DNA of 64,000 nt from Amycolatopsis oliviviridis (GTDB taxonomy: Bacteria; Actinomycetota; Actinomycetes; Mycobacteriales; Pseudonocardiaceae): assembly GCF_014654365.1 (NCBI RefSeq), contig NZ_BNAY01000001.1:62001-126000 (forward strand). Reading direction: 5' to 3'. The translations under genes were made by a program, and so were the position numbers. Within the stretch, counting starts at the first letter, position 1; every line of letters starts with the position of its first letter. This document shows, piece by piece, positions 1 to 8,930 of this stretch. The notes beneath the pieces are model-generated. The model was not told the origin of the DNA and searched no databases. It saw only the letters and a program-made list of their open reading frames with translations.

Positions 1-2
1 AC

Positions 3-182
3 TGGACCTGGTCCAACGGGTTGCGCGTGTACTGGGAACTGGTGCCTGCCGGACGGCGGGAAGAGGTCGCCGCGGAACTGGCCGCCGAGCTGACCCGGCA
101 CGCCGGCGACGGGCCGGTGACCGCGGTCTATCCCGTCTGCCACTACCTCGGGCGGCTGCCCGGGACCGGAGGAACGAAATGA
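3..182 (+). CDS. C-terminal end of a gene cut by the window edge
   Basis: An open frame enters from the left edge and stops at TGA 180-182. About 59 residues are visible, starting WTWSNGLRVYWELV and ending in a Gly/Thr-rich tail (PGTGGTK). I do not recognise the family from so short a piece. Its stop overlaps the ATG of the next gene (ATGA at 179-182), so it is the upstream member of the same operon as the thioesterase-like gene, the cyclase-like gene and the first P450. It is therefore probably part of the same pathway. Confidence 0.55.
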   Translation, partial: WTWSNGLRVYWELVPAGRREEVAAELAAELTRHAGDGPVTAVYPVCHYLGRLPGTGGTK

Positions 183-994
183 CCACGATGCCGGTATGGC
201 GGAGCCTCGGGCCCGACCCCGGCGGGCCGATCGTGCTCGCGGTGGACTACGCGGCCACCGGCCGCCCGGAGGCCGCGTTCGGCGATCTCGCCGTCGGTCA
301 CCCGGTGTGGGAGACGGTGCAGCCGCCACTGGGCGCGGAAGAGGGCTTCGGGCTCGCCGACTACGTGGACGGCTGGCTCGCGCGGATCCCGGACCGCCCC
401 GTCGAGGCCGTGCTCGGATACTGCGCGGGCGCCGCGTTCGCCGGTGAGCTGGTCGCCCGGCTGTCCGAACGCACCGGCCGGCCGGTGCCGCTGCTGCTGT
501 TCGATCCCGAGTCGCCGACGCCGCTGACGATGTACTACCAGTACCGCAAGGTGGTGGAGAGCCTGGCCGGGATCCTCGGCGCCGAGCGGACGGCGGCCGC
601 CGTCGCGGACGGCGACCGGGTCATGGCCGACGCCGACGGCATCGAGCAGACGGGCGCGGCCTTCGTCCGGATCTTCTGCGGTGCCGCGCGGGAGGCTTGC
701 GTCGAGGCGGGCCTGGAGGACGAGTACGTCGAGGAGCTCACCGGCACCTACCGCTCGTTCGTCCGCTACCTCACCGCGGCCTCGCAGGCCGATCACCGCG
801 AGCGCTGGGCGGGTGCGTACGTGTTCAGTTCGGCCACGCCCACCAGCGGCCTGAACCCGCTGGACCCCGTCGCGCGGGCGGAACTCACCGACCGGGAACT
901 GCGCTTCGACGTCGAGCACGCCGACCTGTTGCGGGCACCGGCGGTCGCGGCCGCCGCCACCGAGGTCCTCGTGAAAGAGAAGGTGTCGCGGTGA
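179..994 (+). CDS. free-standing thioesterase-like alpha/beta hydrolase, Cys nucleophile
   Basis: This 271-aa protein has the size and nucleophile-elbow context of NRPS/PKS-type thioesterases. The elbow reads VLGYCAGAAFAGEL near residue 80, so the usual GxSxG serine is a cysteine (GYCAG). A later Asp (LLFDPES) and a near C-terminal His (VEHADLL) could complete a triad. No signal peptide is seen, so it should be cytosolic. It overlaps both neighbours by 4 bases and is probably co-translated with them. The nearby glycine-type NRPS has no TE domain of its own, so this protein may release that product or clear stalled carriers. That role is inferred; the fold assignment is more secure. Confidence 0.65.
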   Translation: MTTMPVWRSLGPDPGGPIVLAVDYAATGRPEAAFGDLAVGHPVWETVQPPLGAEEGFGLADYVDGWLARIPDRPVEAVLGYCAGAAFAGELVARLSERTGRPVPLLLFDPESPTPLTMYYQYRKVVESLAGILGAERTAAAVADGDRVMADADGIEQTGAAFVRIFCGAAREACVEAGLEDEYVEELTGTYRSFVRYLTAASQADHRERWAGAYVFSSATPTSGLNPLDPVARAELTDRELRFDVEHADLLRAPAVAAAATEVLVKEKVSR

Positions 995-2445
995 CCGGGG
1001 TCGAAGCGCTGAACGACACCGTCGAGCGGGTGGTCGCGGACCTCGTGGCCGATCCCGCCGGTGGCCTGTACCCCTCGGTGTACGAGACGGGGCGGCTGGT
1101 TTCGCTGGCGCCCTGGCTGGCCGGGCACGACCGGCGGCTCGAATTCCTGTGCTCCGCGCAACAGCCGGACGGGGCGTGGAGCGGGCCCGGCACGGTCGCG
1201 CTGGTCCCGACGCTCAGCGCGGTGGAGGCACTGCTCGCCGCGGGGCGGACCGGCGACGTCGTCGACCGGGGACTGTCCGCCGCCACCCGGCTGCTGGCCG
1301 AGGCAGAGCGGAACGGCCTGCCGGAGACGCTGATCCCGTTCCTGATCGTGCCCGCGCTGGTCGCCGACATCAACACGCGTCTCGGCCACGAACGCCTCGC
1401 CCTGCCCGAAGGCCTCGACCCGGCGGCGCTGACCGCGCTGCGCACCGACGGCTGGCGGAATCCGGTGTCGGCGTTCTATCTGGAGATCGTCGGCCCCGCC
1501 GCGGTGGGCTCGGCCGCGGTGACCCCGGTGGACGGCGTGATCGGCTGCTCGGCCGCGGCCACCGCCGCCTGGCTGGGCCCCGAAGCCCCCGCGCCGGACA
1601 GCTCCGGCGACGCGTCCGCGGACTTCCTGGTCCGCACACAGTCCATTTTGGACGGTCCGGTCGCCGGGCTGACCTCGATGACGTACTTCGAGCGCGCGTG
1701 GTCCTACCGGGTGCTGGCCGCGGCGGGCGCGGAACCGGCGGACATCGCGCCGCTGCTGGCCGGGCTGCCCGGCGACGTGGGCCGGACGGGCGCGCCCTCG
1801 GCACCGGGGGCGGCGGCCGACTCCGAATCCGCGGCGCTGCTGCTGCTCGCCGAGGCCGATCGCACCGGCACCGTGGCCGAACCGCACTGCCTGTGGGAGT
1901 ACGACCGGGACACGCATTTCCTCACCACCGTGCCGGTCGGCGCGCCGTCGGTGATCAGCAATGCCCGGGTGCTGGAGGTGCTCGACCGGTACCGGCGGCA
2001 GAACCCGCCGGACGCGGACCGCTACGCCGATGCCGTGGAGCGCGTCGCCCGCTATCTGGCGGACAAGCAGCTACCCGACGGTGGCTGGCACGACCGCTGG
2101 CACGTTTCGCCTTACTACGCAACGCTTTCCTGCGGAGCGGCGCTGTCCGCCGCCGGTATCGGTGAACCGCTGGACCGGGCCGTGGCGATGGTGCGGGCGG
2201 GGCAGCACGCGGACGGGTCGTGGGGGCTGCGCGGCGGTACGGCCGAGGAGACCGCGTACGCCGTGCTGCTGCTGGCCGCGGCGCCCGGGGACCACCAGGA
2301 CGCGATCGCGGGCGGCGTCGCCCATCTCGAACGGGCCGGAACGACGGACGCGCATCCGGCGCTGTGGGTCGGCAAGGACCTGTACGCGCCGGTGAACCTG
2401 ATCCGGGCCGCGATCCTGGCGGCGATGAAGGCGGGCGGCCGGTGA
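991..2445 (+). CDS. squalene/terpene-cyclase-fold protein with QW repeats, degenerate DxDD
   Basis: This 484-aa protein starts at GTG 991 (GTGA overlap with the preceding stop). It shows three QxxxGxW repeats, QQPDGAW near residue 58 and QLPDGGW and QHADGSW near residues 360-410, typical of the alpha/alpha-barrel class II terpene cyclase and squalene oxidase-repeat family. Where class II cyclases carry the proton-donating DxDD, I find only DSES (in AAADSESAALL, about residue 275). Protonation chemistry is therefore doubtful or altered. It sits between a thioesterase-like gene and a P450 in one operon, suggesting a terpenoid or related scaffold. Family membership is fairly secure. Substrate and reaction are unknown, and no prenyl-diphosphate synthase is visible in the window. 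Confidence 0.6.
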   Translation: MTGVEALNDTVERVVADLVADPAGGLYPSVYETGRLVSLAPWLAGHDRRLEFLCSAQQPDGAWSGPGTVALVPTLSAVEALLAAGRTGDVVDRGLSAATRLLAEAERNGLPETLIPFLIVPALVADINTRLGHERLALPEGLDPAALTALRTDGWRNPVSAFYLEIVGPAAVGSAAVTPVDGVIGCSAAATAAWLGPEAPAPDSSGDASADFLVRTQSILDGPVAGLTSMTYFERAWSYRVLAAAGAEPADIAPLLAGLPGDVGRTGAPSAPGAAADSESAALLLLAEADRTGTVAEPHCLWEYDRDTHFLTTVPVGAPSVISNARVLEVLDRYRRQNPPDADRYADAVERVARYLADKQLPDGGWHDRWHVSPYYATLSCGAALSAAGIGEPLDRAVAMVRAGQHADGSWGLRGGTAEETAYAVLLLAAAPGDHQDAIAGGVAHLERAGTTDAHPALWVGKDLYAPVNLIRAAILAAMKAGGR

Positions 2446-3641
2446 CCGGGAAGAGCGGCGCCTGCCCGTATCCGTTCCAGCCGGCGGAGGGGCTCGAACC
2501 CGATCCTCGGGCCGCCGCGTTGCGCCGTGAGGCTCCGGTCAGCCCGGTCACCCTGCCCTACGGCGGCGAAGGATGGCTGGTGGTCGGGCACCACGAGGTG
2601 AGGACCGTGCTGACCGACCGCCGGTTCAGCCGGGCCGCCCTGGTCGGTGCCGACGTGCCGAGGGTGACCCCGCGGGTGCTGACGAAGACGACCATCCTGA
2701 CCATGGACCCGCCGGATCACACGCGACTGCGGCGGCTGGTCGCCCCCGCGTTCAGCCCCCGCGGCATCGAGGCGCTCCGTCCCCGCGCCACGGTGCTCGC
2801 GGGGGAGCTGGTGGACCGCATGCTGGCCGGGGGGCCACCCGCCGACCTGATGCGCGATCTGGCCAAACCGCTGCCGAGCGCGCTCATGTCGGACCTGCTC
2901 GGTTTGCCCGCCGCCGATCAGGAGAAGTTCTTCGGCTGGGCCGAGATCATGGTCAGCGGCGCGGGATTGGCCCCGGCCGAGATCATCGCGACCATCGGCG
3001 AGCTGGACAGCTACCTGACCGGGCTGGTCGCCGAGCGTCGCCGGGAACCGCGCGACGACCTGCTCAGCGTCCTGATCGCCGCGCGCGACGAGCAGGACCG
3101 GCTCAGCGAGCAGGAACTGGTCGGGATCAGCGTGACCCTGCTGCTGGCCGGCCTGGAGACGACGACCAACCAGATCGGCAACTTCGCCTGGCACCTGCTC
3201 AGCCGTCCCGACCGGATGACCTGGCTGCGCGAAGACCTCACCAGGCTGCCTGCCGCGGTCGAGGAGATGCTGCGGTTCACCCCGATCGCGTCCAGCGCCG
3301 GGTTCACCAGGGTGGCCACCGAGGACGTGCGGCTCGGCGGCGTCACCGTCCGCGCGGGCGACGCGGTGCTGATCGACCTGGACTCGGCCAACCGCGACGA
3401 GGCGGTCTACTCCGACACCGACGAGCTACGGCTGGACCGGGAAGGCCAGCCGCATCTGGCCTTCGGTCACGGCCCGCACTTCTGCCTCGGCGCGCAGCTG
3501 GCCCGGATGGAGCTCACGGTGGCGCTGTCCGCGCTGCTGGAGCGGGCACCCGGCCTGCGGCTGGCCGTCCCGCCCGAAGAACTGCGCTGGCACATCGATC
3601 GGGTCGTCCGCGGCCTGCGGGAGCTGCCGGTGCGGTGGTGA
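2442..3641 (+). CDS. cytochrome P450 (actinobacterial soluble type)
   Basis: This 399-aa class I bacterial P450 starts at GTG 2442, overlapping the cyclase-like stop. It has the acidic I-helix oxygen-activation motif LLAGLETTTNQ (the usual AGxE/DT with Leu at the variable place), the K-helix ExxR in VEEMLRF, and the haem loop FGHGPHFCLGAQLAR with the Cys ligand. No membrane anchor is present; it needs external ferredoxin and reductase, none of which is encoded nearby. As the last gene of a translationally coupled set it probably oxidises the product of the cyclase-like protein or of the neighbouring NRPS. It converges with the next P450 across a 10-nt gap. Confidence 0.9.
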   Translation: MTGKSGACPYPFQPAEGLEPDPRAAALRREAPVSPVTLPYGGEGWLVVGHHEVRTVLTDRRFSRAALVGADVPRVTPRVLTKTTILTMDPPDHTRLRRLVAPAFSPRGIEALRPRATVLAGELVDRMLAGGPPADLMRDLAKPLPSALMSDLLGLPAADQEKFFGWAEIMVSGAGLAPAEIIATIGELDSYLTGLVAERRREPRDDLLSVLIAARDEQDRLSEQELVGISVTLLLAGLETTTNQIGNFAWHLLSRPDRMTWLREDLTRLPAAVEEMLRFTPIASSAGFTRVATEDVRLGGVTVRAGDAVLIDLDSANRDEAVYSDTDELRLDREGQPHLAFGHGPHFCLGAQLARMELTVALSALLERAPGLRLAVPPEELRWHIDRVVRGLRELPVRW

Positions 3642-3651
3642 CCAGCGTTGT

Positions 3652-4830
3652 TCACCACCGCACCGGCAGCGCTTTGAGCCCGTTCACCAGAGGAGACGAC
3701 TTCACGGGCAGCTCGGCTGCCGGGATCGCCACCCGCAATCCCGGCAGCCGTTCGAAAAGCACGGTCAAGGCCACTTCGAGTTCTTGACGCGCCAGGTTCT
3801 GCCCGAGGCACTGGTGCACCCCGAACCCGAAAGCGACGTGCCTCCGGTGGCCGTCGCTCAGGTCGAGCCGGTCGGGATCGGGGTTCTCCCGGTGATCGCG
3901 ATTGGCGACCGCGGTGGAGAAGACCAGCGCGTCCCCGGCCTCGATCCGGACGCCGCCGATCTCGATGTCCGCGGTCGCCACCCGGTTGACGACCGTGTCG
4001 GTCACGGAGGTGTGCCGCACCAGCGCTTCGACCGCCGCCTCGGGCGCGGTGCGAAGGGCGGCCAGCCGCTCCTCGTCACCGGCCAGCAGCGCGGCGCTAA
4101 GCGCGATGCTGCTCGACAGGGTCTCGTGCCCGGCCCCGAGCAGCAGCACCGTCGTGTTGACCAGCTGCGCCACCGTCATCCGGCCGGGCACGACCTGTTC
4201 GGCCAGCAGATAACTGATCAGATCCGGGCCGGGGTCTTCGGCCTTCTCCGCGGTCAGCCCGGTGAGATAGCCGATCAGCTCCGTCGCGGCCCGCACCACC
4301 TCACCCTGGTCGTCGGCGGTGATCATCGTGCGGGTGCGGAGCTGGAAGAACTCGTGGTCCGCGTAGGGCACCCCGAGCAGCTCGCAGATCACCATCGACG
4401 GCAACGGCAGGCAGTAGGCGGACACCAGGTCGGCGGACCGGCCCTCGTCCGTCATCCGGTCGACGAGTGACTCCGCCAGCCGCCGCAACGCCGGGCGCAT
4501 CTCCCGCACCCGCCGGACGGTGAACCAGGAGGTCACCATCCGGCGGAAACGGTGGTGCTCCGGGTCGTCCATCCCGGCCAGCGTCCGCAGCGGCGTGCCC
4601 TCGGCGGGGGAGGGGAGCAGCGCGGGGAAACCCGGCCTGGTCCGGTCCGCCGAGATCCGCCGATCCGCCAGCAGGTCACGGGTTTCGGCGAAACCCGTGA
4701 CCAGCCAGGCGGTTTCACCCTGGGGGAGGGTGACTCGCGAGACGGGCCGTCGAGCGTGCAGCTCGCGATAGGCCGTCGGCGGACTGTAGGGACAGGTCCT
4801 CGGCTGGGGCAGCCGGAGCGGCTCTGTCAT
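3652..4830 (-). CDS. cytochrome P450
   Basis: This 392-aa soluble P450 is on the minus strand. Features: I-helix LLLGAGHETLSSS (AGHET), K-helix EALVRH, haem-binding loop FGFGVHQCLGQNLAR. The ATG at 4830 overlaps the stop of the efflux-pump gene (4827-4830), so the two are translated as a unit with the PadR regulator upstream. The P450 is therefore probably under PadR control along with the pump, suggesting it either tailors the exported product or modifies the inducer. It is clearly distinct in sequence from the P450 ending at 3641, so it is not a recent duplicate. The substrate is unknown. Confidence 0.9.
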   Translation of the reverse strand: MTEPLRLPQPRTCPYSPPTAYRELHARRPVSRVTLPQGETAWLVTGFAETRDLLADRRISADRTRPGFPALLPSPAEGTPLRTLAGMDDPEHHRFRRMVTSWFTVRRVREMRPALRRLAESLVDRMTDEGRSADLVSAYCLPLPSMVICELLGVPYADHEFFQLRTRTMITADDQGEVVRAATELIGYLTGLTAEKAEDPGPDLISYLLAEQVVPGRMTVAQLVNTTVLLLGAGHETLSSSIALSAALLAGDEERLAALRTAPEAAVEALVRHTSVTDTVVNRVATADIEIGGVRIEAGDALVFSTAVANRDHRENPDPDRLDLSDGHRRHVAFGFGVHQCLGQNLARQELEVALTVLFERLPGLRVAIPAAELPVKSSPLVNGLKALPVRW

Positions 4831-6464
4831 GCCTCGGACGCCACGGGCCGCTCCTCGGCCACCGGCGCGGCCGGTGCCGGTGGCCGCCTCCGCTTGGCCA
4901 GCAGCCCGCAGGCCGCGCCGAGCAGCACGGCGGTGATCGGCAGGACCATCGCGCCGTGCATGGCCGCGACATAGCCGCCGGCGAACACCTCGTTCGCCGC
5001 CGCCGTGATCTGCTGGGCGACGGCCGGGGCGGTGCCGCTCGGGACCGGTACCGCGGTGCCCGCCTGCAGCTCGGCGAAGTCGAGGCCGCTGCCGGTGGCG
5101 CGCCGCACGCCCTCGACGAAGTCGCCGCGGACCTCGGGGGGCAGTGACGCGGCGGCCGACTCGGCGCGCGTCATCAGGGCGCCGACCAGCTGGTTCTGCA
5201 GCAGCACACCGAAACCGGCGGTACCCAGCACCGCGCCGATCTGCCTCGTCGCGTTCAGCACGCCTGCCGCCGAACCCGCCATCATCGGCTGCACGTCGTA
5301 CATGGCCACCGTGGTCAGCGGTGCGAAGGTGGCGCCGAGTCCCAGTCCCATCACCACCATCGCGGGCAGCAGTGTCCACACCGTACTGTCCACAGTGGAC
5401 GTCAGGGTGAAGAGCAGCAGGCCGAGACCGAACAACAGCAGGCCGGTGACGACGATCGGCTTGCCGCCGACCTTGTCGCTGAGCCGCCCGGCGTACGGGC
5501 CGAGCACCACCGAGATCGCCGACATCGGCAGGCTGATCATTCCCGCGGCCAGCGCCGAGAAGCCCAGCACCGACTGCGCGTAGAGCTGGAAACCGATCGC
5601 CATGCTCATGATGCCGACCGACAGCCCGATGGCGCCGGCGTTCATCAGGCTGAAGTTGCGGTTGGTCAGCAGCGTGAACGGCACCATGGGGGTGCGGCCG
5701 CCGGGCCTGCGCTGGCTGAAGCCGAACGCGATCAGCAGCAGCACACCCACTACCAGCAACAGCGGGATGCTCACGAACGACCAGATCGTGCCCCAGCCGT
5801 AGCGTTGTCCTTCCTGCAGGCCGAAAGCCAGGCAGGACAGGCCGAGGATCACCAGGATCGCGCCGGGCACGTCGAAGCGGCCGGTCCGCGGCGGCTTGGC
5901 CCCCGCCGGGATGATCATCGGCGCGAACACGAGGACCAGGATCCCCAGCGGCACGTTGATGGTGAAGATCCAGCGCCAGTCGAACACGCCGACGAGGAAG
6001 CCGCCCAGCGGCGGCCCGGCGATGGTGGCGACACCGGCCACCGCGCCCCAGACGCCCAGCGCGGCTCCGCGCCGTTCCGGCGGGAAGACGCTCATGATGA
6101 TCGACATCGTCTGGGGGATCAGCAGTGCGGCGCCGAGGCCCTGCACCGTGCGGGCCGCGATGAGCTGGCCGGGATCCTGCGCCAGCGCGCACAGCAGGGA
6201 CGCCACCGTGAACACCACGACGCCTGCCAGATAGACGCCGCGTTTCCCGAGCAGGTCACCGAGCCTGCCGCCGGTGATCAGGAATACGGCCAGCACCAGC
6301 ACATAGGAGTTGCTGACCCAGAGCACCTCGTTGTAGGAGGTGCCCAGTTTTTCGACGATGTTCGGGATGGCGACACCGACGACCGTCGTGTCGAGCAGGG
6401 TCATGAAGAACCCGAGACAAAGGGCCACCAACACGGCCCAGGGATTCCCCCGCAGTTTTTTCAT
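4827..6464 (-). CDS. MFS multidrug efflux transporter, DHA2 (EmrB/QacA) type
   Basis: This 545-aa integral membrane protein has about 14 hydrophobic segments. The DHA2 signature LDTTVVGVAIPNI in TM1 and the motif-A-like loop GGRLGDLLGKR identify a drug:proton antiporter of the EmrB/QacA group. I start it at ATG 6464, which overlaps the PadR stop (ATGA), rather than at an in-frame codon 42 nt upstream. Organisation is PadR-pump-P450 on one strand. The likely job is export of the locus product or self-resistance, de-repressed when PadR binds a ligand. The C-terminal tail is Pro/Ala rich and probably cytoplasmic. Confidence 0.9.
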   Translation of the reverse strand: MKKLRGNPWAVLVALCLGFFMTLLDTTVVGVAIPNIVEKLGTSYNEVLWVSNSYVLVLAVFLITGGRLGDLLGKRGVYLAGVVVFTVASLLCALAQDPGQLIAARTVQGLGAALLIPQTMSIIMSVFPPERRGAALGVWGAVAGVATIAGPPLGGFLVGVFDWRWIFTINVPLGILVLVFAPMIIPAGAKPPRTGRFDVPGAILVILGLSCLAFGLQEGQRYGWGTIWSFVSIPLLLVVGVLLLIAFGFSQRRPGGRTPMVPFTLLTNRNFSLMNAGAIGLSVGIMSMAIGFQLYAQSVLGFSALAAGMISLPMSAISVVLGPYAGRLSDKVGGKPIVVTGLLLFGLGLLLFTLTSTVDSTVWTLLPAMVVMGLGLGATFAPLTTVAMYDVQPMMAGSAAGVLNATRQIGAVLGTAGFGVLLQNQLVGALMTRAESAAASLPPEVRGDFVEGVRRATGSGLDFAELQAGTAVPVPSGTAPAVAQQITAAANEVFAGGYVAAMHGAMVLPITAVLLGAACGLLAKRRRPPAPAAPVAEERPVASEA

Positions 6465-7054
6465 CCGTCCGTTTTCCCCTCGTTCGACTGTTCGCCGGAT
6501 CGCCACTCCAGGCGTCCCTCGTGGATGTCCTCGACGATCGCGCGCGTCAGGTCCAGGTCCGCGCGCAGATGTGCCTGCAGGTGCCGGATCTCGACGATGT
6601 CGATCGCCGCCACCCCTCGTTTGACCAGCGCGTCGCTCCCGGTCGTCGCCGACGCGAGCGCGGCCTCCAGCAGAACCGCCCGCTGCTCCAGCTGTGCGAC
6701 CGCGTCCTGCTTGGGGAGCAGGGACATGAAGGCCAGCGCGGCGCAGTACGTCGGGTACTCCGGCTGGAGCGTGGAAAGCAGTTCCCGCAGCCGTTCGAGG
6801 GCGACTTCGAGCCCCTCGTCGGTGATCGCGTAGACCGTCCGCTCCGGGCGCTTTCCCTCCCGGGTGGTCTCGACCATTTCGATCAAGGCGGCCTTGGTGA
6901 GTACGTCGAACGTGTGGTAGAGCGCGCCGTGGGTGACTTTGATCAAGTGATCCAGCCCTTGTTCTCGCAGACGCTGCCGGACTTCGTACGGGTGCTGGGG
7001 CTGCTGGCTGAGCAGTCGCAGCACGGCCAGTCCGAGGATGGTGAGGGTTCGCAT
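6461..7054 (-). CDS. PadR-family transcriptional regulator
   Basis: This 197-aa protein has an N-terminal PadR winged helix: MRTLTILGLAVLRLLSQQPQHPYEV, then a wing segment around LYHTFDVLTKAALIEMVE. A C-terminal helical dimerisation region (Vir_C type) is rich in Ala, Leu and Glu. I chose ATG 7054 because a good ribosome-binding site (GGAGAAG) lies 6-7 nt upstream; an in-frame TTG 24 nt further out has none. It heads the PadR-pump-P450 operon. A perfect 6-bp inverted repeat 30 nt upstream is the likely auto-operator. The divergent P450-VOC-NRPS operon starts 220 nt away, so it may regulate both directions. Confidence 0.85.
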   Translation of the reverse strand: MRTLTILGLAVLRLLSQQPQHPYEVRQRLREQGLDHLIKVTHGALYHTFDVLTKAALIEMVETTREGKRPERTVYAITDEGLEVALERLRELLSTLQPEYPTYCAALAFMSLLPKQDAVAQLEQRAVLLEAALASATTGSDALVKRGVAAIDIVEIRHLQAHLRADLDLTRAIVEDIHEGRLEWRSGEQSNEGKTDG

Positions 7055-7083
7055 AGGCACTTCTCCGATCAAGTCCAATCAGT

Positions 7084-7101
7084 ATAGTCCAAAAAGACTA
7101 T
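7084..7101. promoter_or_regulatory. probable PadR operator (inverted repeat)
   Basis: Perfect inverted repeat ATAGTC-N6-GACTAT, with an A-rich spacer, in the spacer between the PadR gene and the divergent P450 gene. It lies about 30 nt upstream of the PadR start, in an A/T-rich patch of otherwise GC-rich DNA. Position and symmetry fit an autoregulated PadR operator; binding is inferred. Confidence 0.5.
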
Positions 7102-7273
7102 TTGGCCTCGACGGGGCCGGTGCCGGGGCGCAGCCGGTCGCGGTAAGGGCACGTTAGGGGTGCCTCCCTGCCGTCGGCCGCTGTTAGCGTCGAGCCGTTC
7201 TCTGGGGCTCTGAGCTGTGCAAACGCGCTGGGGACGGACACGCATACGCGGCTGAGGAAGGTGGTTCCCGACT

Positions 7274-8536
7274 GTGTCGGCACTCGATGGGCGTCCCCCC
7301 GAAGAGGCCCTGCGCCTGGACGACTCGCTGTCCCAGCGGCCGCACGAGCTATACCGGAGCCTGCACGCGTCGGGTGCCGGGGTGCAGCGCGTGATCATGC
7401 CGCCCGGGGCGGGACCCTGGAGCGGGCTGCCGGTATGGCTGGTCACCGGCTACCGCGAGGCACGCGCCGCGCTCGCCGACTCCCGGCTGAGCAACGATCT
7501 GCAGCGCACCGCCCGTTTCTTCGGCGGCGGGGGCGGGGCGGGAACCAGCCGGGGAGCGTTCTCCGTCGCGTTGTCCCGCAACCTGCTGCACGCCGATCCG
7601 CCCGACCACACCCGGCTGCGCAAACTGGTCAACAAGGCGTTCACCTCGCGCGCGGTGCAGCGGCTGGAACCCCGGATCGAACAGATCACTACGGACCTGC
7701 TCGACCGGCTGGACGGCGTCGAAGAGACCGACCTGCTGGTCTCCTACGCCTCGCCGCTGCCGATCATCGTCATCTGCGAGCTGCTGGGCATCCCGGCCAC
7801 CGACGAGGACGCCATCAGGGCCTGGACGAAGAACCTCGTCTCCGGTGCGTCACCGGCCGAGATGGCCACCGCCTCGGAGGAGATCGGCGCCTACCTGACC
7901 GACCTGGTCGCCAGGAAGCGCGCGAACCCCGGTGACGACCTGCTCTCCGAGCTTATCCGGGCCAACGAGAACGGTGACCAGCTCGCCGACGCGGAACTGG
8001 TGCCGATCACCTTCGTCCTGCTCATCGCGGGGCACGAGACGACGATCAACCTGATCGGCAACGGCGTGTACGCCCTGCTGCGTGATCGTCCCCAGCTGGA
8101 GCTCCTCCGCGCCGACAGCTCCCTGCTCCCGCGGGCCGTCGACGAGCTGCTGCGCCACGAGAGTCCCAGCAGCCACGGCACCTTCCGGACGACCACGGCG
8201 GAACTCCCGCTGGGCGACGTGGTGATCCCGGCGGACGAGCTGGTCCTCGTCTCGCTGATCGCCGCCAACCGCGACCCCGCCCAGTTCGACCGGCCCCACG
8301 AACTCGACTGGTCCCGGTCGCAGACCTCCAATCTCGCCTTCGGGCACGGCATCCACCATTGCGTCGGGGCGCCGCTGGCCAGGATGGAGGGGCGCATCGC
8401 GCTCGGCAGGTTGCTGGAGCGCTTCCCCGACATCTCCCTGGCGGTCGACGAGGACGAACTCGCCTGGACCAGGAGCACCCTCATCCACGGACTCCGGTCG
8501 TTGCCGGTCCGGTTGACCGGAAAGGTCGAACAGTGA
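7274..8536 (+). CDS. cytochrome P450
   Basis: This 420-aa soluble P450 starts with GTG. The I-helix motif is LLIAGHETTINLIGN, the ExxR is DELLRHE, and the haem loop is FGHGIHHCVGAPLARMEGR. The N-terminus is longer than in the other two P450s and contains a Gly-rich insert (FFGGGGGAGTSRG) near residue 80. Its stop overlaps the GTG start of the VOC protein (GTGA at 8533-8536), and the NRPS follows. It is therefore a tailoring oxygenase for the same pathway, possibly acting on a carrier-bound aminoacyl or peptidyl group, which is an inference from gene order only. Confidence 0.9.
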   Translation: MSALDGRPPEEALRLDDSLSQRPHELYRSLHASGAGVQRVIMPPGAGPWSGLPVWLVTGYREARAALADSRLSNDLQRTARFFGGGGGAGTSRGAFSVALSRNLLHADPPDHTRLRKLVNKAFTSRAVQRLEPRIEQITTDLLDRLDGVEETDLLVSYASPLPIIVICELLGIPATDEDAIRAWTKNLVSGASPAEMATASEEIGAYLTDLVARKRANPGDDLLSELIRANENGDQLADAELVPITFVLLIAGHETTINLIGNGVYALLRDRPQLELLRADSSLLPRAVDELLRHESPSSHGTFRTTTAELPLGDVVIPADELVLVSLIAANRDPAQFDRPHELDWSRSQTSNLAFGHGIHHCVGAPLARMEGRIALGRLLERFPDISLAVDEDELAWTRSTLIHGLRSLPVRLTGKVEQ

Positions 8537-8898
8537 TCACCAAGGCGGCCTCCATCGGAATCCCGGTCACCGATCAGGACGTGGCCGTCGACTTCTTCGT
8601 CGGCGTCCTCGGCTTCGAGAAGCGGGTGGACATCCCGGTCGAGCGGGGCAGGTGGATCGAGGTCGCGCCGCCGGGCGCGGAAACCGTGCTGACGCCCTAC
8701 ACCTGGCTGGACCACCATGACGACAAGGCGGGGGTCTTCACGCGCGTCGTCCTGGAATGCCAGGACCTGCCGGCCTTGCACGAAGAACTGGTGGCCAAGG
8801 GCGTCGAGTTCGAACTGGAGCCGACCGAGTCGGCGGGCGGCCGGTTCGCGCATTTCAAGGATCCGTTCGGCAACCTGTTCGTGCTGGCCGAGCTCTGA
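8533..8898 (+). CDS. VOC (glyoxalase/bleomycin-resistance fold) protein
   Basis: This 121-aa single-domain protein starts at GTG 8533, overlapping the P450 stop. It has the beta-alpha-beta-beta-beta VOC layout: IGIPVTDQDVAVDFFVGVLGF at the start and the C-terminal signature FAHFKDPFGNLFVLAEL. The family includes glyoxalase I-like enzymes, metal-dependent isomerases and dioxygenases, and drug-binding resistance proteins. A C-terminal Glu (LAEL) could be a metal ligand. Placed between a P450 and an NRPS, it could be a tailoring enzyme or a product-binding self-resistance protein; the sequence does not decide. Confidence 0.8.
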   Translation: MITKAASIGIPVTDQDVAVDFFVGVLGFEKRVDIPVERGRWIEVAPPGAETVLTPYTWLDHHDDKAGVFTRVVLECQDLPALHEELVAKGVEFELEPTESAGGRFAHFKDPFGNLFVLAEL

Positions 8899-8930
8899 GC
8901 GTCCCACCCACCACCGTGAAGGAACCCGTG

